Positions 35,081-48,406 are shown, counted from the stretch's first letter. The stretch is 64,000 nucleotides of DNA from Legionella cherrii (GCF_900635815.1 NZ_LR134173.1:2264001-2328000); one strand, 5' to 3'. Made by a program: numbers and translations. Notes: generated by a model not told the origin, from the sequence alone.

Positions 35081-37448
35081 ATGCATGGACCTTTTTTTAT
35101 TAAAAAAGTCGCAGTTCTGGGAGCAGGTGTTATGGGGGCACAGATTGCAGCGCACTGTGTTAACGCAGGAATTGAAACCTTACTTTACGATTTAGCGGCC
35201 AAAGAAGGAAACACGAATGCACTGATTGATAAAGCAATAGCTAACTTAGGGAAATTGAAACCTGCTCCGCTTGCAACAGCTCAAACTGCAGCGTTAATGC
35301 AAGCACGAAACTACGAACAAAACCTCGCTGATTTATCTTCATGCGATTTAATTATTGAAGCCATAGCTGAACGTTTGGATTGGAAAGAGGATTTATACAA
35401 GCGAATTTCTCCATTTTTAGCAGAGCACTCTATTTTAGTGAGTAATACATCCGGTTTGAGTATTGATTCTTTATGTTCTGTTTTACCCCAAATGCATAGA
35501 AGAAATTTTTGCGGTGTTCATTTTTTTAATCCTCCGCGTTACATGCATCTTGCCGAGCTTATTCCTGCCAAAACTACTGATAAAGAATTAGTAGATAATC
35601 TTGAAACTTGGTTAACTCGTTATTTGGGTAAAGGGGTGGTGCGAGCTAAAGATACTCCGAATTTTATTGGTAATCGTATTGGTGTATTTTCACTCTTAAC
35701 GACCTTGCATCATGCTTTTGCTATGGATATGGGATTAGATGAAGTGGATGCATTAACAGGTCCTTTGTTGGGAAGACCGAAGTCCGCGACTTTTCGCACC
35801 ATGGATGTTGTTGGTCTAGATACCATGCAACATGTAATCCATACCATGCAACAACAGTTGCAAGATGACCCATGGCACTCTAGTTTTAAACTTCCAGAAT
35901 GGCTCACTAATCTTATTAAAGAGGGGCATTTAGGACAAAAAACTGGCCAGGGTATTTATAGGAAAAATGGTAAGGTTATTGAAGTTTATGATATTAAATC
36001 GGCGACTTATCGTCCAGCTCAACCTGTGGTAAATGATGAGTTAAAAGCCATCATGATTGAGTCTGATCCTGCTGTACGCATGCAAAAACTTATTACGTCC
36101 AATAACAAGCAAGCACAATTCTTGGCAAGCTGTTTCAGAGATTTATTTCATTATTGCGCCTATCATCTTAAGGCCATTGCGGATAATGTTAGAGACGTTG
36201 ATTTGGCAATACGTTGGGGTTTTGGCTGGGTGCAAGGACCATTTGAAACATGGCAATTAGCTGATTTGACTCGAATGACACAGTATATTGACCAAGCCAT
36301 AAAAGATAAATCATCTCTTAGTACAGCCGAATTACCCGGATGGCTGTTTGAAATTGATGCCTTCTATACAGAAATAGGGGCTTATTCGCCACAAATGAAT
36401 GATTATCAGCCTCGAAGCCAATTGCCTGTTTACCAGCGTCAATACTTTCCTGACCGCGTCATTAAGGAAACAGCATGTCCTACACCTGTGATTTATGAAA
36501 ATGAGGGAGTGCGCTTATGGAATTTACAAGATGATGTCGCTGTAGTGAACTTTAAAAGCAAAGCGAACACAGTAGGGCAGTCAGTTCTTGATGGACTGGA
36601 AGCGGCGGTTGAAATTGCAGAGAAACAATGTCGTGGTTTGATTATTTATCAACACGACGCGACTAATTTCTGTTCGGGTGCTGACTTACGTGGTGTCCTA
36701 AATTTAATTAAAGACAACAAAATGCATGCTTTGGACGACATGATTGCGCAATTTCAACGTGTGGCTTTGCGTTTGAAATACAGTTCTATCCCAACTGTAG
36801 CCGCATTAAGAGGTCGTGCTCTTGGTGGTGGTTGTGAATTAATGATGCATTGTGATGCTGTTGTTGCTGCCTTTGAGGCTTATCCAGGACTCGTTGAATT
36901 TGGTGTTGGATTGATACCTGCTGGTGGTGGATGTAAGGAAATGGCAATGCGGGCTGCCCATCGGGCTCCCAAAGGGGATTTAATGACGGTACTTCAAGGT
37001 TACTACCAACAAATTGCCACTGCACAAGTTGCAGGCTCAGCAGCTGATGCAATGCAGATGGGGTATTTGCGTAGTACAGACAGCTATGTGATGCATGCTG
37101 ATGAAGTACTTAACGTTGCTTTGGCCAAGATTAATTTTATGCATGCAGCGAATTATCTGGCCTCCTTTAAAGACACAATTTCAAATCGCTGGAATTGAAG
37201 GAAAAGCACGATTACAAGCAGGTTTAGTTAATTGGTTAGAAGGCGGTTTTATTTCTCAGCATGATTACTTTATTGCTACGGAATTGGCAACAGTACTTTG
37301 CGGTGGCAATCTCAATCAGAACACTTTTGTTGATGAAAACTGGATGCTTAAATTAGAGCGAGAAGTGTTTATGACTCTTGCTGCATCACCATTAACTCAA
37401 GCACGGATTAGTCATTTATTAGAAACTGGCAAGCCGTTACGTAATTAA
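35081..37448 (+). pseudogene. fadN: FadN-type 3-hydroxyacyl-CoA dehydrogenase/enoyl-CoA hydratase, frameshifted near 37160
   Basis: One frame from 35081 to 37198 (705 codons) ends early, and the matching C-terminal part continues in the next frame to 37448. Joined, they give about 788 residues, the length of B. subtilis FadN (789). Domains: NAD-binding dehydrogenase (VAVLGAGVMGAQIAAHC, then HFFNPPRYMHLAEL), C-terminal dehydrogenase repeats, then enoyl-CoA hydratase (ALRGRALGGGCELMMHCD). The second frame ends with TQARISHLLETGKPLRN, typical of the family. One extra base in CTGGCCTCC (about 37159-37160) explains the break: removing it joins NYL to PPLKTQ. It lies 14 bases before fadA, its beta-oxidation partner. 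Sequencing error or true mutation cannot be told apart here. Confidence 0.85.
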
Positions 37449-37461
37449 GGGAGATTTGAAA

Positions 37462-38646
37462 ATGACTAATGTATATATAGTTGACGCATTACGTACTCCT
37501 GTTGGTAAAGCACCTCGCGGTGTATTTAAAAATACGTTACCTGATGATTTACTCGCTCATGTGATCAAAAATTTAATGGAGCGTTATCCATCAGTGGATC
37601 ATCAAGAAATAGGGGATGTTGTCATAGGTTGTGCTATGCCTGAGGCAGAACAAGGTATGAATGTGGCTCGTATCGCTGCCTTACTTGCTGACTTACCCCA
37701 ATCTGTTCCTGCCATGACAATCAATCGTTTTTGTTCTTCAGGAGTGCAAAGTATTGCTACCGTTGCAGAGACTATACGCAGTGGCGACATACACTTGGCT
37801 CTAGCAGGCGGCGTTGAAAGCATGTCTATGGTCCCTTTAGGTGGAAATAAATACACAGCAAACCCTGCTATATTCAACAATGAAGATATCGCGATCGCAT
37901 ATGGGATGGGAATTACTGCAGAAAATGTTGCAAAACGCTGGGAAATTACTCGAGAACAACAAGATGAGTTTGCTGCTGAAAGCCATAAAAAAGCTGTAGC
38001 AGCTCAGCAGCGAGGTGATTTTAAAGCGGAAATTAGTCCCGTAGAAATTACTTTAAGACAGGCTGATTTAGCTAACTCGACAACCGTAGTGAAGAAAAAG
38101 TGGATCAATGATGATGAAGGGCCACGAGCAGATACGTCCTATGAAGTCATTTCCAAATTAAAACCTGTTTTTGCCGCTAGAGGAACAGTCACGGCAGGAA
38201 ACAGTTCACAAACCAGTGATGGAGCAGGTATTGCTTTGCTGGCTAGTGAACACGCTGTGCGCCAATATAATTTAAAACCTATTGGACGATTGATGAGTTA
38301 TGCCGTAGCCGGTGTTCCACCAGATATTATGGGAATTGGCCCAATAAAAGCCATTCCCGTTGCCTTAAAGCGAGCAGGTATTACTTTAGACCAGCTCGAT
38401 TGGATAGAGCTTAACGAGGCTTTTGCCGCTCAGGCCCTGGCAGTAATTAAAGAACTTGATCTTCCTCGAAACAAGGTAAATCCCTTAGGGGGGGCTATTG
38501 CCTTAGGACATCCCTTGGGTGCTACTGGGGCAATCAGAACGGCTACTTTATTGCATGGTCTCAGGAGGATTAAAGGACGATATGGTATGGTAACGATGTG
38601 TATTGGAACGGGCATGGGAGCCGCTGCAATATTTGAAGCTTTGTAG
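37462..38646 (+). CDS. fadA: Acetyl-CoA C-acyltransferase (3-ketoacyl-CoA thiolase)
   Basis: The 394-residue protein starts at ATG 37462 behind AAGGGAGA, rather than an in-frame TTG at 37456. Thiolase signatures are all present: [12 protein letters not shown] (active Cys), [38 protein letters not shown] and [16 protein letters not shown]. It cleaves 3-ketoacyl-CoA in beta-oxidation. It is the partner of the preceding FadN-type gene, as in the fadN-fadA pair of Bacillus. The last operon gene: a strong terminator follows. Confidence 0.95.
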   Translation: MTNVYIVDALRTPVGKAPRGVFKNTLPDDLLAHVIKNLMERYPSVDHQEIGDVVIGCAMPEAEQGMNVARIAALLADLPQSVPAMTINRFCSSGVQSIATVAETIRSGDIHLALAGGVESMSMVPLGGNKYTANPAIFNNEDIAIAYGMGITAENVAKRWEITREQQDEFAAESHKKAVAAQQRGDFKAEISPVEITLRQADLANSTTVVKKKWINDDEGPRADTSYEVISKLKPVFAARGTVTAGNSSQTSDGAGIALLASEHAVRQYNLKPIGRLMSYAVAGVPPDIMGIGPIKAIPVALKRAGITLDQLDWIELNEAFAAQALAVIKELDLPRNKVNPLGGAIALGHPLGATGAIRTATLLHGLRRIKGRYGMVTMCIGTGMGAAAIFEAL

Positions 38647-38691
38647 AATAAGGCTGACCAGTTACTACTGAAAACTATTATCTAAGCGTAG

Positions 38692-38717
38692 GTTGGGCCT
38701 TGGCCCAACTTATTTTT
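38692..38717 (+). terminator. Intrinsic terminator after fadA
   Basis: GTTGGGCC-TT-GGCCCAAC is a perfect 8-bp stem followed by TTATTTTTC. It lies 46 bases past the fadA stop. Confidence 0.8.
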
Positions 38718-38764
38718 CAATGATATTTACCTAATTTCAAATTTTATAAAGGAACAGTGTTTTT

Positions 38765-38790
38765 AAATGTTGGGCGAAAGCCCAACATTT
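38765..38790. repeat. Second GTTGGGC hairpin
   Basis: AAATGTTGGGC, GAAA loop, GCCCAACATTT: a perfect 11-bp palindrome with a stable GNRA-type loop. It shares its GTTGGGCC core with the terminator 60 bases upstream, so both look like copies of one intergenic hairpin. Confidence 0.6.
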
Positions 38791-38873
38791 GTTGTAGTCT
38801 TTTGAAGGTCCAGCCATAAACCCGACCTATAGAATACAGGTTGTGAAGAAAAGATTTTTAATTAGGAAATCGC

Positions 38874-39095
38874 TTAGTTTTTATCGCGGAAAATGATGCG
38901 GCCTTTAGTTAAGTCATAGGGGGTTAACTCGACTTTAACTTTATCACCAGTCAAAATTCTAATGTAATTTTTACGCATACGACCAGAAATGTGGGCAGTG
39001 ATAACATGTCCATTTTCTAATTCAACACGAAACATGGTGTTGGGTAGGGTATCTATAACAGTACCAGCCATTTCTATATGATCTTCTTTTGCCAT
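38874..39095 (-). CDS. infA: Translation initiation factor IF-1
   Basis: The 73-residue protein starts [21 protein letters not shown] and is a single OB fold with [29 protein letters not shown]-1 binds the ribosomal A site during initiation. It is nearly invariant in length and sequence and lies close to aat, as in E. coli. Confidence 0.98.
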   Translation of the reverse strand: MAKEDHIEMAGTVIDTLPNTMFRVELENGHVITAHISGRMRKNYIRILTGDKVKVELTPYDLTKGRIIFRDKN

Positions 39096-39305
39096 AGGTC
39101 TCTCAGTGATGTACCAAATTTATAATGTTTATTATGCATGTATACTGCACTAAAATGAAGAAAATGGCAATCCAAGCATGTCAAAATTTAACTATTATGT
39201 CATTCAATAATGACAGTTTTCATAAAAATGATTTATTAAGATAAGTTTGAGCCTAAAATTTTATTGATGTGAGTTAAATGAGGAATCATCTCAGTTATAA
39301 ATACA

Positions 39306-39809
39306 TCACCAATATAGCCCAAAAAGTGTTTTTTCTTTACTCGCCTCTGCAGGACTCGGTCTAATGAGTCCACTCAAATCAAATTTATACTCTTCTTTTT
39401 TTAGCTCGTTGATTAGCAGCTTAATTTGATCTGGGGTCGCATTGTGTTCAAATAGAGTCTCAGCCTTATTGATAAAATTTTGCATGTCTTCATCAAATTT
39501 TTTTTTTATCAAGCGCGTATTTTCTTTTTACCTCAAGTGTATCAGTGAAAGCGGGTTCTCTAGGTGGCTTAGGTACTTTTTTTCCAACCCTCACTGGTTA
39601 AACCAAATCGGATATTTTTTTACCATCTCATGCTCTTGTGAGTAATATGAAACAGTCATGAATCCTCGAAAATTATCGTCTTCCCTGATTAAAAATACGG
39701 ATTTAGTTTCTTTTTTCTTGGCATCGTTGTTTTCCAAAATCTTATGTAATTGATCTTCCTTCATTTTTCCAAAAATAACAGGAACCTTTGATACAGTTTT
39801 TGATTCCAT
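39306..39809 (-). pseudogene. SH2-like domain protein, split by two single-base shifts
   Basis: Two short frames (39809-39591 and 39512-39306) belong to one gene. The first, behind GGAG, has IFGKMKEDQLHKIL, SVFLIREDDNFRGFMTVSYY and VKKYPI. These line up with the SH2 pattern W-x-F-G-K, FLVRES (with the phosphate-binding Arg) and VKHYKI. Adding one C in AACCAG near 39594 opens a linking frame (PVRVGKKVPKPPREPAF). Removing one A from the A10 run near 39497-39506 then restores the second frame, giving about 167 residues with a helical, Lys/Glu-rich end. Legionella species encode SH2 proteins, a rare trait in bacteria. The shifts may be decay or sequencing error. The SH2 reading is from pattern only. 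Confidence 0.6.
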
Positions 39810-39932
39810 AGGAAAATACTCCAGGTTGTTTACTACATTTCATTATCATCTCATGGGGTTATAATCAGTTGAAATGAAAATGAATGATTCGCCTTGTATA
39901 ATGATAGTACAGGATTGTTACTATTTGAAATA

Positions 39933-40607
39933 TTAAGTCAAGGTGATATTCCATGAACCTTGCTTTGTAGGATGTTCTAATGATTGGTGCAGCAGATGAA
40001 GAAATTCCTTACGTTCAATAATTTTAGCGCCCAGACTTTGTAGATGATTGGTGGGAATTTGGCAATCAATAAAATCAAAATTCCATTTAGCCATAGTTTT
40101 GCATAAATAATAAAAAGCAATTTTTGATGCATCCGTTAGCTTATGGAACATGGATTCACCAAAAAAAACGTGTCCTATGCTTAGCCCATACAGCCCCCCG
40201 ACCAATTCATTTTCATACCATATTTCAAAAGAATGCGCATAACCCATTGTATGCAACTGGGTATAGGCCTCAATCATTTCTTGAGTAATCCAGGTATTAT
40301 TGATGCGACCAGAGCAAGTAGCACATGCCATAATGACCTCTCTAAATACAGTATCTACTGTAAAGCTAAAGGGTTTTTTTAGTGATTTTTGCAAACTACG
40401 AGATACCTTGAATTCAGTAGGAATTAATATAAGTCTTGGATTTGGGGACCACCAAAGAATAGGTGTTCCTGGTTCGTACCAGGGAAACACTCCTTGTCGA
40501 TAAGCTTGAAGTATACGTTGAGGAGCTAAATCCCCCCCAATGAATAATAAACCCTGATCATCACTAGTTTCTGGATTTGGAAAGAAGTAGGTTTCATTAT
40601 AACTCAA
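39933..40607 (-). CDS. aat: Leucyl/phenylalanyl-tRNA-protein transferase
   Basis: The 224-residue protein has the family core GLLFIGGDLAPQRILQAYRQGVFPWYEPG, PILWWSPNPRLILIP and YAHSFEIWYENELVGGLYGL (a GNAT-like fold). Aat adds Leu or Phe from tRNA to N-terminal Lys or Arg, marking proteins for ClpAP by the N-end rule. It is near infA, as in E. coli. The ATG is the natural start (SYNETYFFPNPE). Confidence 0.96.
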   Translation of the reverse strand: MSYNETYFFPNPETSDDQGLLFIGGDLAPQRILQAYRQGVFPWYEPGTPILWWSPNPRLILIPTEFKVSRSLQKSLKKPFSFTVDTVFREVIMACATCSGRINNTWITQEMIEAYTQLHTMGYAHSFEIWYENELVGGLYGLSIGHVFFGESMFHKLTDASKIAFYYLCKTMAKWNFDFIDCQIPTNHLQSLGAKIIERKEFLHLLHQSLEHPTKQGSWNITLT

Positions 40608-40696
40608 TACAATCTCCTAGATTTATCTGGGATTTTTTCTCTCATAGGACCTTTTTGTATTCTACAATTATTATAAACAAGAATTGGAGGAAACAA

Positions 40697-41338
40697 TTGG
40701 ATTATTTGTATAGTTTAGGAAATATTTTAATTCTTCTTAGTCTTAGCTTTAGGAAAGTGCTTATTATTCGCACAATATTTGTGCTATCTGATTTATCTTT
40801 TTTACTTTATGGAGCATTGGCCAATGTTCCTCCCGTTGCTTTTTGGGCTATCGCATCATTAATTATTAATTTTGTGCAGATTGGCATCTTGTTAAGAGAC
40901 ATGATACCTAGGGATTTACCTTATGATTTGCAACAAATAAAAGATTTATTTTTTTCAGATATGCAAACGAGTGACTTTATTCGTTTGATCAAAATAAGTT
41001 ATAGAGGTACTTCAAGTAACAAAAAAATATTAATGAAGGGAAGTCCCGTAGAAAATCTCATGTTGATCACAAAAGGGAAAGTTTATATCGAAGTGGAGAA
41101 TGGTATTCTTGAGTTAGGTCCTTATCACTTTATTGGTGAGATGAGTTATTTTAGAGATGGAAAAGCGAACACTACAATTCATGCACGAGAACCTGTAGAT
41201 TATTTATATTGGCGATATTCCGATTTACATCGCTTGCAAGAAAGAAAACCACCTTTATTTATGAAAATGGTTGAGGCTATGGGAAAAGATATTGTGTTGA
41301 AAATGCTCAAACAACAAAAAAAACCTGAGTCTTTATAA
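40697..41338 (+). CDS. Popeye-like membrane protein with cNMP-binding domain
   Basis: The 213-residue protein starts at TTG 40697, six bases after a strong GGAGG; the frame is open back to 40577 but without a ribosome site. Residues 1-65 hold three membrane segments (LGNILILLSLS, TIFVLSDLSFLLYGALA, AFWAIASLIINFVQIGIL). A cyclic nucleotide-binding-type beta barrel follows (KKILMKGSPVENLMLITKGKVYIEV.., LGPYHFIGEMSYF). This is the layout of Popeye domain proteins, which bind cAMP. The phosphate cassette is atypical (HFIGEMSYFRDGKANTTIHA), so ligand binding is uncertain. aat is divergent and overlaps only by the unsupported upstream frame. Confidence 0.75.
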   Translation: MDYLYSLGNILILLSLSFRKVLIIRTIFVLSDLSFLLYGALANVPPVAFWAIASLIINFVQIGILLRDMIPRDLPYDLQQIKDLFFSDMQTSDFIRLIKISYRGTSSNKKILMKGSPVENLMLITKGKVYIEVENGILELGPYHFIGEMSYFRDGKANTTIHAREPVDYLYWRYSDLHRLQERKPPLFMKMVEAMGKDIVLKMLKQQKKPESL

Positions 41339-41372
41339 AAACCATAATCTGGATTTGGCACAGCGGAACTTC

Positions 41373-41445
41373 CCATCCCGAAAGAGCAGAGACTCCCTTG
41401 TAACATGGTGCTACAGCAAGGATCCCTGCGTTGCATTCGGATGAC
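41373..41445. repeat. Dispersed palindromic repeat, copy 3
   Basis: It runs from CCATCCCGAAAGAGCAGAG to TTGCATTCGGATGACAG, with TAACATGGTGCTACAGCAAGG in the middle. This is the most diverged of the six copies. It lies between the convergent Popeye-like and trxB genes. Confidence 0.55.
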
Positions 41446-41476
41446 AGCAAAAGATTCCGATAAGGCCTCAGAGGAT

Positions 41477-44887
<3,411 letters not shown>

Positions 44888-44889
44888 TT

Positions 44890-45498
44890 ATGAAAAAAAT
44901 ATTAACCGTATTACTTTTAAGTATTTCAACTGCGGTATTTAGTGAAACGCCTGATGTATTGCTGCAGACTAAATTAAATGGAATTCGCTCAATGACTGCC
45001 GTGTTTAAACAAGCAGTGAAAGCAAAACAGCGAGTAGTCTCTCGTTCATCAGGAACAATGGCATTACAAAGGCCCGGTCGATTTCGTTGGCAAACGGTGC
45101 AACCTATGGCGCAATTAATGGTTGCTGATGGTCAGAAAATTTGGGTATATGATAAAGATTTGGAGCAAGTAACGGTCAAAACGCAACGAAAAGGTTTAGG
45201 GGGTACTGCTGCTTTATTCTTAAGTGGTTATGATAATACGGTTACTCGAGATTTTAATGTGACTCAAAGTAATGTGGGCAACGACTTGGTTTTTGATCTA
45301 AAATCAAAATCACCTAAAGCTAATTTTCAACGAATCAAACTGGTGTTTCGTCAAAATAACCTAACTGGTTTGGAGTTATATGATCAATTGGGCCAAGTGA
45401 CTACGGTTCAATTATCACAAATTAAAACAAACCCTAAGTTGGCAGCTAGCTTATTCCAATTCAAAACGCCTAAAGGGGTTGATGTGGTTCAGCAATGA
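44890..45498 (+). CDS. lolA: Outer-membrane lipoprotein carrier protein LolA
   Basis: The 202-residue protein has a signal peptide (MKKILTVLLLSISTAVFS, cleavage before ETPD), then the LolA fold with SGTMALQRPGRFRWQTVQPMA and VADGQKIWVYDKDLEQVTVK. LolA carries lipoproteins from LolCDE to LolB across the periplasm. It lies three bases after ftsK and overlaps rarA by 4 bases, the same order as in E. coli. Confidence 0.95.
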   Translation: MKKILTVLLLSISTAVFSETPDVLLQTKLNGIRSMTAVFKQAVKAKQRVVSRSSGTMALQRPGRFRWQTVQPMAQLMVADGQKIWVYDKDLEQVTVKTQRKGLGGTAALFLSGYDNTVTRDFNVTQSNVGNDLVFDLKSKSPKANFQRIKLVFRQNNLTGLELYDQLGQVTTVQLSQIKTNPKLAASLFQFKTPKGVDVVQQ

Positions 45499-46796
45499 GT
45501 TTGTTTAAAACAATGCCTCAACCACCACTAGCAGAGCTTTTAAGACCAAAAAATCTCGACGAAGTGATCGGACAAAGTCATTTATTGGGTGAAGGTAAAT
45601 CATTGCGACTTAGTTTTGCGAGTAAAAAACTTCACTCAATGATTTTATGGGGACCGCCAGGAGTTGGTAAAACAACAATTGCTCGTATTGCTGCTGAAGC
45701 GTTTGATAGTGAATGGATAGCGCTTTCTGCGGTGTTTTCGGGTGTTAAGGATATTCGTGCCGCAGTTGAGAAAGCGCAGGAAAATCTAACTCATGGTAAA
45801 CACACCACACTGTTCATCGATGAAATTCATCGCTTTAACAAAGCGCAACAAGATGCTCTATTACCTTACACGGAATCGGGTTTAGTCACTTTTATAGGGG
45901 CTACAACGGAAAATCCTTCTTTTGAAGTGAATTCTGCTCTGTTGTCACGTGCTCAGGTTTATGTTTTAAAATCTTTGACTGATGACGAATTGAGACAACT
46001 GTTTCACAAAGCAAATCAAGTATTTTCATCTCCTATTCAATTCGATGATGATGCGCTGGAAATGCTTATTGGCTTTGCTGATGGTGATGCCCGACGATTA
46101 TTGAATAGTCTTGAACAATTACATGCCGCATGTACCGCAATGAATAATGTGCATGTCACAAAAGAATTTGTGATGAATGTTTTGGCAGAACAAGTCAGAC
46201 GTTTTGATAAAGGTGGAGAAAATTTTTACGATCAAATTTCTGCATTACACAAATCAGTACGTGGTTCTAATCCTGATGCTGCTCTTTATTGGCTCTGCCG
46301 TATGTTAGATGGGGGTGTGGATCCCCTTTATTTAGCGCGACGTATTGTACGAATGGCTTGGGAAGATATTGGTTTAGCTGATCCTCGAGCGCTCCAAATA
46401 GCAAACGATGCTGCTGCAACGTATGAACGATTAGGTTCTCCGGAAGGAGAGCTTGCACTAGGACAGGCTGTCATTTATTTGTCAATCGCTGCAAAAAGTA
46501 ATGCAGGATATGTTGCTTTTAATCAGGCTATGGATTTTGTAAAACATGATAAATCACGAGAAGTGCCTGTTCATTTGCGAAATGCACCTACACGGTTAAT
46601 GAAAAAACTAGGGTATGGAAAAAAGTATCGTTATGCCCATGATGAACCGCATGCATATGCCGCCGGAGAAGATTATTTACCTGAAGGAATGGAGGAGCCC
46701 GGTTGGTATAAACCGGTACCGCGTGGTTTAGAAATTAAAATTGCAGAGAAACTTGCATTTCTAAAATCGTTGGACGAGAACAATTCAGAGTCATAA
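45495..46796 (+). CDS. rarA: Replication-associated recombination protein A (AAA ATPase)
   Basis: The 433-residue protein opens [20 protein letters not shown], then has Walker A GPPGVGKT (53-60), Walker [16 protein letters not shown], sensor 1 TTENPSF and the C-terminal tetramer domain ([28 protein letters not shown]). RarA (MgsA) acts at stalled forks. Its ATG overlaps the lolA stop (ATGA), so translation is coupled. serS, next in E. coli, is not here. Confidence 0.96.
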   Translation: MSLFKTMPQPPLAELLRPKNLDEVIGQSHLLGEGKSLRLSFASKKLHSMILWGPPGVGKTTIARIAAEAFDSEWIALSAVFSGVKDIRAAVEKAQENLTHGKHTTLFIDEIHRFNKAQQDALLPYTESGLVTFIGATTENPSFEVNSALLSRAQVYVLKSLTDDELRQLFHKANQVFSSPIQFDDDALEMLIGFADGDARRLLNSLEQLHAACTAMNNVHVTKEFVMNVLAEQVRRFDKGGENFYDQISALHKSVRGSNPDAALYWLCRMLDGGVDPLYLARRIVRMAWEDIGLADPRALQIANDAAATYERLGSPEGELALGQAVIYLSIAAKSNAGYVAFNQAMDFVKHDKSREVPVHLRNAPTRLMKKLGYGKKYRYAHDEPHAYAAGEDYLPEGMEEPGWYKPVPRGLEIKIAEKLAFLKSLDENNSES

Positions 46797-46915
46797 TCTA
46801 GGTGTTGGTTGTTCAGGTACCGCATAGCGAAACCTGACTTTAATAAATCAAAGTCTCTATGTTGTACGAATTTAAACTCAACCAAGTTATTTGTTTCTGC
46901 AAAAAATATGGCATT

Positions 46916-47117
46916 TTACAGTTTAGCTCCAGTCCAATTTACTCCTGAAAAATCAGCACCAACTGATTTTGCTCTATTTAGATTTGCATTGGTTAAGTTG
47001 GTATTCTGGAGATAGGCATGGGTCAAATTAGCACCTATCAGTATCGCCGAAGTTAAATTAGTTCCAGAAAGGCCTGTTTTAACTAAATTTTAATAAACTC
47101 ATTTTTTTATTTACCAT
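46916..47117 (-). pseudogene. Pentapeptide-repeat protein remnant
   Basis: On the minus strand one frame reads TGLSGTNLTSAILIGANL, then THAYLQNTNLTNANLNRAK and SVGADFSGVNWTGAKL before TAA: eleven or so A/N-L-x-x repeats of the pentapeptide type. No start codon is in that frame. An ATG near 47117 would fit if one base is removed from a run of A (about 47090-47093). The same frame stays open past the stop into NAIFFAETNNL, so the original gene may have been longer. Pentapeptide-repeat proteins can protect gyrase or be effectors; nothing here shows a function. Confidence 0.5.
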
Positions 47118-47240
47118 TTGTCTTGATGTTATATTTTTTCATATGAATTGCAAAAAATGATTTAATTTTCATCAATAAAAAGAAGAAATATTGCTTGATT
47201 AATTGCATGATTTTAAATGTATTTTCATTTTAACTTAAAT

Positions 47241-47268
47241 TTGTTACAGTCTTCTTATTAATTATAAT
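47241..47268 (+). promoter_or_regulatory. Probable sigma-70 promoter of fleS
   Basis: TTGTTA, a 16-base spacer and TATAAT. The -10 ends 13 bases before the fleS ATG, so the transcript would have almost no leader. No sigma-54 (GG-N10-GC) element is obvious. Confidence 0.55.
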
Positions 47269-47281
47269 AATTTCATCCAGC

Positions 47282-48283
47282 ATGCATTATTCTAATTACC
47301 AAACATGTGCAGTAAGACCACACATACCTCTTTCTGAGTGGGATATTTTATCCAGCCTCCCTACGGCTTTGGTAATTATTAATTCTCAGGGGCGTATCGT
47401 ATGGCTAAATCCACCAGCTGAGGCAATGCTAGGATATGGATTACTTGATTCTTTATGGTTGGATGTGATTTTACGTGCTTTTGTTCCTCGCGCTGATGAC
47501 GGCCATGAAGTTTCTCTTGCCGATGGTCGCCGTGTGCATGTAGCCATAGCAACTTTGGACAGTTTACCTGGCATATTAGTGAGTTTAACGGATATAACTG
47601 CTACAAGAGATTACGAGAAGGCCAAAGAAAATGAAAAGCGTCTGGTCTCAATTGGTACGATGACTGCGCAGCTCGCACATCAAATCAGGACTCCCTTGGC
47701 TTCAGCAATGTTATATACAGAACATTTGAATAATCTTCCTGATTTGGATGTTCGTACCCAAAATTGGATACATCGATTGCAAGAATGCCATACCAGTATT
47801 GAGCAGCAAATTCAGGACTTATTATTATTTGCACGAGGCACTACGATCGAGCCAACGCGTATGGATATGAATTATTGGTGTTCGTTACTCGTACAACGCG
47901 CTCAACCTTATGTATTGGCGCGTAATGTAACATTCAATGTGAATAATCAGTTAGTTAGTCTCGAATCATTAATCCATGCAGAGTCATTAATTGGTGCTGT
48001 TTTAAACTTGGTGATCAATTCATTGCAATCTGATGCAACAGAAATTAATTTAACACTTGCATCTATGGATGATTCAGGTATACAAATATCAGTAGAGGAT
48101 AATGGTAAGGGAATGACAGAAGAGGTTAAGAGTCAGGCTTTTTCGCCATTTTATACTACGAAAGCTCAAGGAAATGGATTGGGTTTAGCGGTCGTTTATG
48201 CAGTAGTAAAAGCACACGGCGGTCGAGTTAGCCTTGAGTCTACAGAAGGAGTCGGTACACAAGTTAATTTGTTTTTGCCGTAA
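47282..48283 (+). CDS. fleS: Sensor histidine kinase FleS (FlrB)
   Basis: The 333-residue soluble kinase has a PAS domain (residues about 25-110), a phosphoacceptor box AQLAHQIRTPLASAMLY with H133, then the ATPase N-box (GAVLNLVINSLQ) and G-boxes VEDNGKGM and GNGLGLAVVYAVVKAHGG. The HQIRTPLA form is typical of FleS/FlrB. It should phosphorylate FleR, encoded 123 bases downstream. No membrane segment exists, so it senses a cytosolic cue. No ribosome site precedes the ATG. Confidence 0.9.
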   Translation: MHYSNYQTCAVRPHIPLSEWDILSSLPTALVIINSQGRIVWLNPPAEAMLGYGLLDSLWLDVILRAFVPRADDGHEVSLADGRRVHVAIATLDSLPGILVSLTDITATRDYEKAKENEKRLVSIGTMTAQLAHQIRTPLASAMLYTEHLNNLPDLDVRTQNWIHRLQECHTSIEQQIQDLLLFARGTTIEPTRMDMNYWCSLLVQRAQPYVLARNVTFNVNNQLVSLESLIHAESLIGAVLNLVINSLQSDATEINLTLASMDDSGIQISVEDNGKGMTEEVKSQAFSPFYTTKAQGNGLGLAVVYAVVKAHGGRVSLESTEGVGTQVNLFLP

Positions 48284-48293
48284 TATGTTGAGT

Positions 48294-48372
48294 CGTCATC
48301 CTGAGTATGGTGAGGCGCCCCTGAGTCGATTTTGATTACGATTCAGGGAGCACTTTTTCGCCCCGGGATGAT
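48294..48372. repeat. Dispersed palindromic repeat, copy 4
   Basis: It runs from CGTCATCCTGAGTATGGTGAGG to CCCCGGGATGAT, inside the fleS-fleR gap. The central part is rearranged (GATTTTGATTACGATTCAGGG) compared with the other copies. Confidence 0.65.
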
Positions 48373-48406
48373 ATCCTTTTTATAACACTAGAAAAAGGAC
48401 TTTTTT

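Larger units (their letters stand above)
46797..47281. other. Gap between rarA and fleS
   Basis: The first 70 bases hold a small inverted repeat (CAGGT..ACCTG near 46815-46840). The middle holds a decayed pentapeptide-repeat gene on the minus strand. The last 170 bases are very AT-rich and contain the probable fleS promoter. Confidence 0.5.

Noticed and set aside
36057..36260. Short plus-strand frame inside fadN in another frame
   Set aside because: It lies within conserved dehydrogenase sequence in the main frame, so it is a shadow.
46809..47015. Open frame of 68 codons on the plus strand after rarA
   Set aside because: It is antisense to the clear pentapeptide repeats and has no ribosome site.
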